Positions 55,485 to 64,000 of a stretch of 64,000 bases of DNA are shown piece after piece. Under the pieces are notes generated by a model. It did no database searches and had not been told where the DNA came from. It was given only the letters and a program-made list of their open reading frames with translations. The DNA lies in contig OX326961.1 in the NCBI GenBank assembly GCA_946800325.1, positions 39,856,543 to 39,920,542 of the forward strand, written 5' to 3'. Both the position numbers and the translations under genes were made by a program. The DNA comes from Luzula sylvatica. Lineage: Eukaryota > Streptophyta > Magnoliopsida > Poales > Juncaceae. Every line of letters starts with the position of its first letter. The stretch's first letter is position 1.

Positions 55485-58400
55485 TATGTAATCGCATTAC
55501 ATTCAAACTCGTGTGATTCCCTTGGATTTTATTGACGGTGAACTAGACGCTTTATGTGTACGACGTATAGATACATACATATCATGACAGATATAATATA
55601 TACTCACATCAAATGTAAAGATTCATATTATTATTTTTCGCCCTGCTTGATGCCTCACATCGAGCCGTAGAAAATTTCTGCCATTCGACATTTCCATTTA
55701 ACTCCGCCAAGGAGTTATATGTTGAAAACCATTTTCAACAATATGTCGATATACGTGCTATAATATAGAACGAGGAACTTCTTAGATCTATCATATAGAT
55801 CTTCACGCTTAATTCATAAGCGGTCTCGCCTAAATCCTTTGTCGTTACAAGAAATATAACGCGGCGCCCACTAACCTTCATGTGTACACAAAGTTTTCAT
55901 TCATTCCGACAATGTTATAACAGTTTATAACTTCCTCAAAATGAATATTCCAATTCCGAGAAGCTTTTTCTAATCCATCATATGGATCGTTAAAGCGTTC
56001 ATATCCTATCCCCGATTCTTATGAATCGTCAAACCCGTAAAGTTGTGTCAAGTACACATCCTTTCATAAAATTTCTGTCAGAAAATTCGGTTTTCACATC
56101 CATTTTGCCACATCACATAGTCATAATACGCGACCATGGCAAGCAGAATTTCGAGAATGTGAAAACATGGCAACATGCGAAAACGTTTCTTCATAGTCCG
56201 ACTATGAAATACTTGAAACTTTTCGCTACTAACCTCGCTTTGTAATATGCGTATTCCTATCTGTGTCGGTTCTCATCTTGAAAACCCATTGACATTTCAC
56301 GGGTCTAACTCAGAAAGTAATGAAATCAAGTTCTAAACTTGATAATTCACACGGATCGAATCTCAAATTTCATGACATCATGTCATGTGGAATCGTTACT
56401 TCTCATAGCATCCTTGTAGGATATCGAATCATCATATAATTTCGATCTATCATCATTAGCCATGATAAATCCGTATTTATCGGCTTATGATATAGCCTAC
56501 TTGATCTACGAAAAATTCCTTTGTGTGTTTGACTTGCGTTCATCAACTCTTGATGAAGTCGTGTCAACTTTCATCGGCACAATGTTCATTTTCATATCTC
56601 GAACTCTTTCGATATTTATTCTACTCCCATCAGCCCGCGTAGAGATAAATGGCATCAAGTTCCAAACTTGTGCGCATCTAGTCCTCCTCCAAGAAGGCAT
56701 CTTTCCGAGCCACGAAAATCTCATTTTCGTCGGGACGTTAGAACTAATACCCTTTAGTTTCCTTTAGGATATATGATAAATGAACAATTTTCAGATTTGG
56801 GATTGAGTTTAATCGAAACCAATTTCGAAATATACTCACATCCTCAAATATGTACAAATGACAACTTCGGAACCATTCCGATCCATATCTCATATGGCGT
56901 CTTTTGTACCGATTAGAAGGTTTATGGTCCATATCATATATGCAACCATTCATTAGTGCCGCTGTCTCAAGGGCGTATCCCCAAAACATTTTTGGGAGAT
57001 CCGTTTGACTTATCATTTATCGAACCATGTCTAACATGCATTCATTTTCTCTTTTCGAATACATCTCAATGTTCCGAAATGAAGATAATCGTGAAACGAT
57101 TCCACAATCATAAATGATCATCAATACTTATAACTCAGATATCGCCTCTTCGATCCTATCGAAGTGCGTAGCTCAAATACTCGCCTCCTCGATCCTATCA
57201 AAGGGCTTTGATTTTTTTGCTAAGTCGATATTGTATTTTGTTTTTGAAACTCTTTAAACCTTTCAAAAGTCTCCGCTTCGGCACGCATTAAACATATATT
57301 ACCGTATCTACTTTAACCGTCTGTAAACGTAAGAAAATACCGATAACCTCCTTGACAACACGTACAATAGGTCGTTAAAATGTGTAATTTCAATTTCACG
57401 AGTTAATCAAAACAATTTATAACAAATACTAATCATAGTGATAAGCATAGGTTCGTTCCAAAGAAATTTAGCGTATAATCGAAATTGCAATTCAAGAATT
57501 ATTTCTATTGATCCAGAGACTATAATATTTTGTCACAATCAAGATCTAAACTTCACAAAGCTCTGGTCAAAATTTTACTTTCACACATACACAAGTTTCG
57601 AATTTAAATGTTTCTCACAAAATTATAGATCACAAACTAAGATCTCAAATTTGCCACAAACATTCACAATTGTATTATGAGACTAGGGACAAACGAATCA
57701 CACTATTTCGAATTATGAGTAAAAAGTTATGAACAGATTACAAACAGCTCCCTGGAAATTCACAGAAAAGTCCAGAAAGTTTTGAGATTGAGTAGCAGTT
57801 TTCAAAAATTCATATCAAATTAAAAATCAATCAAAAAGTTCTCAACCAAAATTCTAAATTCAGATTGATTCTAGATCTACAAGCACATGCAAAGTTTCTA
57901 TTTTAATCAGATCTAGAAATTATTTAATGAACAGGGACAAAAAGGTCCAGAACTGGATTTTTACTAATTTTACAGTTTAGTCCCTAACACATAGTTTTTT
58001 TGTAAAATCAATAACAAATAGAAAATGGTAGGAAACTGATTTATTCAAAAACTATATTAAACTACAGATCTAGACATAAACAGTGATATTGAGAAAGGAT
58101 TATTTTTGAATCTTTTTCTATTTTAAATTGAATTAACAAAACAGCACTGAAAAGATTGAGTATTTCACAAAGTAAAAATAGGAAAAAATCGAGATAAAAT
58201 CCACAAAAAATTCTACAAATTGTATTTTTCTATATAGAACAGATTCACATACAAGGTTTATTCAGATCTACAATTTCCTAATTAAATTGCAAGAAAATGT
58301 AAAAGAAAGTACCGAAAAAGGGGAATTCGAGTCCAAGATCCGGTTTTGGCGAGGTTCTCGAGCCTTCACGTCTTTAGAGGAGACGAGAGGACGAGAAGAA

Positions 58401-60460
58401 CAATCTTGTATCCGATGCGGAGAAGGTGGAGAGAGAAAAAGCTCCTCGGAACGGCCTCGGAAACCGTGCTAAGACACGATTTCCTTGGCGAAAATGGCTC
58501 GACGACGAGCAAGAAGGAGATTCGAAGCTCTAACAATGGAGGGGGAAGAGGCTAAGACCTTACCTTCCCCCAAGAATGGAAGGGTTGACCAATGAGGACC
58601 AATGATATTTGAAAGAATAGGCTTTGATTCTCTTTTATAGGAAATTGAGATTGCTAACAGACAAGATTCGAGTTGCAACTTGCATGTTCTGATAGAGAAA
58701 GTTGCAATGAATCCAACGGTCCAAACCTCATCTAAATCGGTTAAGGGATGAGGGAGAAAACCCAAAATTACCCTTGAGGATATTCCTCCAAGATTCAGAA
58801 TAATTCTTCTTAAAATCATCCGAAATTCAGCATAAAATTCGGTTCACCTCCATTTGAGCTGAAAATGGACAGAGATAGGCTTTTCTTTTTCTTCTATATT
58901 CCTTCTTATGGGCTGGTAATGGTGAGGTCCAGGAAAACATGGATTGGAGAGGAGTTTTAGGGTTGTTGGAGCCAAAAGAGTTTGTTCAAACAACCCTTGC
59001 TGATTTTCTGTGGCGTTTATACTATAGCTACGCGTGTAAAGAGAAGAGAGAGAGGGATGTCAGTGCCTTGCAGCGTGGGTTACACACTCTATAATTCATA
59101 CGAGATCGCGCGCACAGTCTTCTGTTGACTGGTCAGCATTTGATCCGCTGCAAAGAGAGTTGGTGTCGTCCTCCGTGTGGCGAACAGAGGCCAGAGAGTA
59201 AAACGGGTCTGTTGGTTGGTCGCGGGTCTTCTTCCGTCACAGGGGATCTTGATAGGTTATTTTAGATCACTGATTTGTTGGCCTTGGTGAGTTGAGTCAG
59301 TTTTGACTCATTTGCGTCCATTCGTATAACGAGTAACTCTCTTTGACCCGTTTGGAATAATAGCTCGATTTCTCTCTCATGCTTCCGTCAAATATCATCA
59401 TATGATATATCAAATCGATCGGCGAGATGAGACGGATCCATCTACAGTCCTGGTTTTGCGAGATCCTGCGGTTTTTACCTGAAATAAGACAAAAACACAT
59501 CTTAAAGTATTTTATCTCAATACATTGGAATTATGAATATTTGTTATACTTTAATCATGTTTATGTGTTTAAATTCTATATTTTATGTATATAAAAGGTG
59601 ATGAAAAATCTCCTTATCACTCCTCTTGCCTCGGAATTTATCGGATCTTTTATATCTTAATGTAATTTCCAATAATTCGTGGGACCTTGCCAAAGCAACT
59701 TGTGGAGAATGACGCCCTTTGTCGTCTTGCCTAATAAATAAGTATCGTATTAATCAATCGAATCTAATTCGAATGATTCTAGCAATCCATCATATGGAAT
59801 CTAGATACACGTATCTCGTTCATATGGCCAAGACGGTAACGTCAAAAGAAGCAATCAACTTCTAGGTTTAATCATCCTCGGATTTCACCGTTCTTTGAGT
59901 CATTAGTTTGGACAACTCCTTGTCCGAACTTTCTGTTTGGAAAACATTTTCACAAAATACCCTTAGACATTTATTTCTTTCGATCCCGCCTTTGAATTAC
60001 AAGGACATCCACGCATCTCTATGCTTTGGATTCCCCGGATACTCCAAGCACCTCCTATTCAAATTTACATCGCATCTCATGCAACTACGGGATCGACTTA
60101 TCTATCGAATGCATATGATATTCGGTCACGCAGATCAAATCTCGTACCAACAACACACGAATGTTAATCAAAGACCCATAAGGCGTCTCAAAATTAACCT
60201 ACTCTTTGAGCCGCATTGAACCATTCAACGCGCTCTAGCTCTTGAAACTATTTCATGAGCGTTGTGTTTTACTTTCGTATGCACCCGAATTCTCAAAATA
60301 ATTTTGAGAAATTATCGTCTATACATGCCACCACAAGGCACGTAACATCGTTCGATTCCTTCTTAAAGTTTATCGAACCCGGTTTTCTCTAAAGCCAAAG
60401 CCTCGAGCCCTGAATCTACCATTTCCGTGTCCAACACGTTCCTTTCAATCTAAGAACTAT
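55485..60460 (-). pseudogene. Decayed gag-pol of Copia-3 (split by a solo LTR)
   Basis: Only short homologous pieces remain. Examples are an integrase region reading MISQTDLPKMFWGYALETAA (about 56957-57016) and the sequence matching the Copia-2 RT remnant at 56042-56160. Many differences from Copia-1 are shared with Copia-2, so both descend from an already damaged copy. No open frame over about 100 codons is credible. Confidence 0.82.
57353..59619. mobile_element. 2267-bp solo LTR in Copia-3
   Basis: TGACAACACGTAC...CTCCTTATCA, flanked by CTCCT (57348-57352 and 59620-59624). The uninterrupted target is visible in Copia-2 at about 36320. No second LTR, PBS or polypurine tract is visible inside, so it is best read as one long LTR left after LTR-LTR recombination. 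Related to 52633-55375. Confidence 0.75.
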
Positions 60461-61723
60461 TCTTTAACTATCAAGGTCAATTATGGTAATTCCGGCCCAA
60501 AAGCCATCTATCATATTGATCTCATCGATATATTTGGTGTTGCTAGAAAACATAATTCTAAACGGATGATGAAGATTAAGCTCCTAACTGTGCGTACTTA
60601 ATCTATATGCTTACGTGATGAATATATGAAAGTGTTATTTTATTGAAAATCGGTAACCCTCATACCGATACGGGACTCCAAGTCCATAACACCCAAGACC
60701 CATATATCACGATCCTCCCACAAGTTGCTTTGGCAGACGGGTGGGATCTCCCTATTTAGGTAGGATTATATCCAATCGCATCCAATGCGACTCTTGAACC
60801 TTTATAGGATTTCGGTGATGGATCGTATCATATACAATCCTAGTTCCGTGTGTACATCCTATCTATGCCCCGAACTCCAATCGTATTGGCCTGGACGGTT
60901 AAGTCACAACCATATCCAACGTATCGTTCAAATAAACTACTAATAAGTCGGCTTTGGCCTTAACCCTCATCAGTCCTTATTTAACGCTTGCCACCCCATC
61001 GATAGCTACAATAACCCATGTCGGCTTTGGCCTTGACCCATGTGAGACGTAGTACCGAAAATAGTGGTTGTGAATATGGAAGGCATTTCCACGACTTAAA
61101 TATTATGAGGGATCATGATATACATGTTTGTATACGTGACATAATCGTATTATATCACCATCACAAGATTTGATTGATAATTAACCTTTAATAATCATTT
61201 TATATGATAGTATGAGAGATGCCGATTCTATCGATATAAAGAACTTAAATTTTCGAGTTTCGTAGCCAAAGTTATCGCGAAAACAAAAAACAGCATTATG
61301 CCAACCAGGGGACAGTCCGTTCCAACGAACTGAGGTTCGTTCGAACGAACCTATCCCTGTCTTTCAAGACCCTTGGTCGCATCTCCGCATACCCGGTTCG
61401 TTCGGGACGAGCTGGCCAGTCAGTTGGAACGAACTGGCCCCTGGAGACCCTGAAAACCCTGTTTTCGTGTAGTTTTTCGCCGTTTTTCCGTTTTCGCTCG
61501 TTTCCAAAACGATAAATCATGAAACATTTTCATGATCATTCCTAGGTACTGTCAATCGTCTCATGATTGATCTCTAGTGAATTCCACTTGTGATTTTAAC
61601 GAAAAATTAAACTTATAAATATCTAGCATCATGCAAACGGGTACAAACTTTGATAACCCGTGCGTATATCGAATATACGACAATGATTCGACCCTCGAAT
61701 CTCAGCGCTTGCTCTGATACCAC
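60461..61723 (-). other. Copia-3 leader
   Basis: Homologous to the Copia-1 and Copia-2 leaders, including GTCGGCTTTGGCC blocks (about 60947 and 61018). A small dyad group lies at 61313-61440 (GTCCGTTCCAACGAAC, GGTTCGTTCGAACGAACC, CAGTTGGAACGAACTG). PBS complement GCTCTGATACCA at 61711-61722. Confidence 0.8.
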
Positions 61724-62903
61724 CGCAGGAAATTATCCCGTCCCCGGGCCCGCACAATGGATATGAAGGCCCGGTCCGGTTCCCAAATCCCGAGATCACG
61801 CTTCGATATCGAGGGTACTATGCAAAGTAGGATAGACGATTACCAGCGTGAAATTGATCACGCACGACGGGTTGATCGCTCGCATCCTTCTCTTCTTCGG
61901 TGTCACAATGGTTACTAGCCCGTGCGTCCCATACCACATGTTTCCCACCGTCTTGACACACCTCCGGTTGTCTTCGTGCGTCCCATGTCCACACGCTTCC
62001 ACAGCCTTCCACTCCTTTACTTCTCCGGTTTGATCACAAACGAAGAGCCACAAAGTGCGAACTCCTCTACTCGTATCCATTGTGAGTCGTAGCACCTCAG
62101 TCGCGGACGCACCTGCCTAGCCGATGCAACGGAGAACTTGCATGATTGCTTTCGATTCTCTAGGCGGAGAAAACTCTTTTCTCCTCTTTTCTCTTTCTCT
62201 CTTTCTCTTCGCACTCTTTCAACATCTCAACGACTGAATCAATGTCTTGAATAGATTAGACTGCTTCGAACAGAGTAGATGAGAGAGAAACATCATATTT
62301 ATACTAAATAGGATAAGGATTGGGTCAAAGATTGTGTATATCCAATATACACTTCCAGCATGAGGTTAGTTGGAACTCACCTTGAAGTCAGTTGGAACTA
62401 ACCTTGAGGTTAGTTGGAACGAACCATAAGGTTAGTTGGAACTAACCACTTTCTGGAATGAGTATGTATAAAACCATTTTATACACGAAGAGGTCAGCTG
62501 GAACGAACCATAAGGTTAGTTGAAACGAACCACTTTCTGGAATGAATATGTATAAAACCATTTTATACACGAAGTGGTCAGTTGGAACGAACCATAAGGT
62601 CAGTTGGAACGAACCATCTTCTGCCTCTTTTATGTGTTAATTCCAAATTAAATTCGTAGTAGTCTGTTCTAACGAACCATAAGGTTAGTTGGAACGAACC
62701 ACTCTTTGGAATGAATATGTGTAAAACCATTTTACACTCGTGGTGGTCCGTTCGAACGGACCCGATGGTTAGTTCGAACGAACCACTCTCTGGAACTTAA
62801 CTTTGCACAATCCAATTATGCATTTAATCAACCCATGAACATTCATGTTCATATATCCTTATATGTACATTTTTACGGTTGATCCGAAACTGTATTTCTT
62901 TCA
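61724..62903 (-). repeat. Copia-3 5' LTR
   Basis: About 1180 bp. The outer TG is changed to CG at 61724 on the plus strand (Copia-2 has TGTTGG there). A TATA-type box is at about 62295-62303 (minus). U3 (62360-62790) is filled with palindromes of the GGTTAGTTGGAACGAACC type. Ends ...GAAACTGTATTTCTTTCA at 62903. Confidence 0.88.
62360..62790. repeat. Paired palindrome array in Copia-3 U3
   Basis: About a dozen dyads: GGTTAGTTGGAACTAACC, GGTTAGTTGGAACGAACC, GGTCAGTTGGAACGAACC and GGTCCGTTCGAACGGACC. Neighbouring dyads are about 20-23 bp apart start to start. Groups are separated by a repeated spacer with AATATGTATAAAACCATTTT. Confidence 0.93.
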
Positions 62904-63077
62904 AAACGAACCTACACGGTCACACGACGAGTCGTACTATGTCGGGCTTGATTACAAGAATTGGCACATAGGATGTGCATGTCTTGGTATTTTGATACGC
63001 GAGCTATATTTTCTAAGATCGTGCATATTGGATATGAATGAGTACTTTTTAGGTAGATCTGAAATTGAGTGGGAGAC
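62904..63077 (+). other. Copia-4 internal 3' end and polypurine tract
   Basis: AACCTACACGGTCACACGACGAGTCG... matches the last part of the conserved block in Copia-1 and Copia-2. It ends in the purine tract GAGTGGGAGAC (63067-63077) directly before the LTR. The rest of Copia-4 is not found in the window. Confidence 0.85.
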
Positions 63078-63186
63078 TGTAAGAAATGCAGTTTTGGATC
63101 AACCGTAAAAGTGTACACAAGGACACACGAACGTACGCGTTCGAGAAGACGGTCGGATGCACAATAGGATTGTGCAGAATTGGGCG

Positions 63187-63410
63187 AAATAACACTGTGC
63201 GTCATGACGTACGATATGGTGCGTCATGACGCACCTAGTGTGTTCAGTCTGCAATGGTTGTGGATTTAGCGAAATTCAGGAAAAATACGGTCGTGCATCA
63301 TGACGGACCATATGGTGCGTCATGACGCTAGGATGCGTATTTTGTCCAGAAACTTTTTGACATCGTCAGTCATGACGCACCATATGGTGCGTCATGACGC
63401 ACTGTGTTAA
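63187..63410. repeat. TGCGTCATGACGCA palindrome pairs in Copia-4 U3
   Basis: Three pairs at about 63189, 63297 and 63368, each made of two CGTCATGACG-type dyads whose starts are 22 bp apart. They are centred on ATATGG or CCATATGG, so a whole pair is itself palindromic. The array ends about 85 bp before the TATA box. Confidence 0.93.
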
Positions 63411-63491
63411 AAAGCTGTTTTCTGGCAGTTTTTGGTACACACGGTTTGGTGTGTCTAAAACGTGCCTTTTGGGTGTCCTTATCCTATTTAG

Positions 63492-63499
63492 TATAAATA
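63492..63499 (+). promoter_or_regulatory. Copia-4 LTR TATA box
   Basis: TATAAATA downstream of the palindrome array, followed by a CT-rich region. Confidence 0.75.
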
Positions 63500-64000
63500 G
63501 GATAATTCTCTCTCTTTCTCTGTGTATGGCAGATTTAATCCAGATCATTCTATTCTAAGAGAGACACTTTTTCATAGAGTGAAAGGGTGCGAAGAAAGAG
63601 AGAAACGAAAAAAGGATTTTTCTCGGTTCAGAGAATCAATTCAATCAAGCAAGTTTACCGGTATATCGTCTAGGTAGGTATATCCATAACCGAGGTGCTA
63701 CGACTCACAGTGGATACACATAGAGGAGCGACACTTGTGGATCTTCGTTGTGATCGAACCGAAGGAGCGAAAACTGTTAACGAAGCGATGAGAGACGTGT
63801 GGGCGTGGGACGCGCGTTTTGTCACCAACGTGACAAGGAGAAAGGAGGATAAGTGATCAACCCTTTGAGCGTGATCAATTTCACGCAGGTAATTGACTAT
63901 CCTACTTTGCATCGTGCCCTCGATATCGAAGCGTGATCTCGGGATTTGGGAACCGGACCGGGCCTTCATATCCGCTGCGCGGGCCCAGGGTCGGGATAAT

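Larger units (their letters stand above)
55485..62903 (-). mobile_element. Copia-3: non-autonomous relative of Copia-2, 3' part missing
   Basis: From 55485 it follows Copia-2 (from about 34455) collinearly on the minus strand through decayed pol, leader, PBS (61711-61722) and 5' LTR (61724-62903). The 3' LTR, non-coding block and RNase H are missing at the 55376 junction. A solo LTR interrupts pol. On the right it abuts Copia-4 internal sequence, so it was probably inserted in Copia-4. Confidence 0.88.
63078..64000 (+). repeat. Copia-4 3' LTR (runs off the window)
   Basis: Begins TGTAAGAAATGCAGTTTTGG, related to the other Copia LTRs, and stops about 10 bp short of the expected end. U3 carries palindromes (63187-63410); a TATAAATA box is at 63492-63499. 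The 110-codon-type frames across the 3' half are LTR artefacts. Confidence 0.9.

Overview
The window is from a nuclear plant genome, most likely a eudicot. The evidence is AT-rich sequence, LTR retrotransposons primed by initiator Met-tRNA, L1-type LINEs, Mutator/hAT/Helitron elements, GT-AG introns and a tropinone-reductase-like short-chain dehydrogenase (SDR). The species cannot be named from sequence alone. Only one host gene looks intact: the three-exon SDR gene at 17380-18377. Almost everything else is transposable-element sequence, much of it nested.

Layout. (1) 1-26103 is a tandemly duplicated SDR neighbourhood. Three related downstream flanks are present: copy A (1-2589 and 14059-15541), copy C (18378-20212, behind the intact gene) and copy B (21944-26103, behind a 3' stub of a second SDR copy at 21786-21943). 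A further copy of the SDR upstream flank survives at 50548-51221, so at least four units existed. (2) Copy A is split by an L1 LINE (2590-14058), itself split by an 8.7-kb Copia element (Copia-1, 3804-12551, TSD CTACA). (3) 26697-49265 is a Mutator-like element with about 314-bp inverted termini and a 9-bp TSD. It was filled by a SIRE-like Copia element (27011-47084), which in turn contains Copia-2 (31496-40079, minus strand, TSD GTACG). A Helitron (49342-50213) sits beside it. (4) 51222-55375 is a second, truncated Mutator-like element holding a hAT MITE and a long LTR. (5) 55485-64000 holds Copia-3 (minus strand, split by a 2267-bp solo LTR) inside Copia-4, whose 3' LTR runs off the window.

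How the parts relate. Copia-1, -2, -3 and -4 share LTR ends, primer site and non-coding blocks. Copia-1 has a nearly complete gag-pol, whereas Copia-2 and -3 carry the same decayed pol and look like a non-autonomous family. The SIRE-like element has an additional 455-aa ORF after pol. LTR pairs differ at only about 5-6 sites by eye, so these insertions are recent.

The most unusual signal is a recurring type of array. Short near-perfect palindromes, mostly built from the half-site AACGNAC (a TGAC variant in Copia-4), occur as pairs about 20-23 bp apart. They occur in the U3 just upstream of the TATA box (SIRE, Copia-3, Copia-4), in the SIRE post-pol region and in the Copia-1 leader. The core and spacer differ between elements, but the architecture does not.
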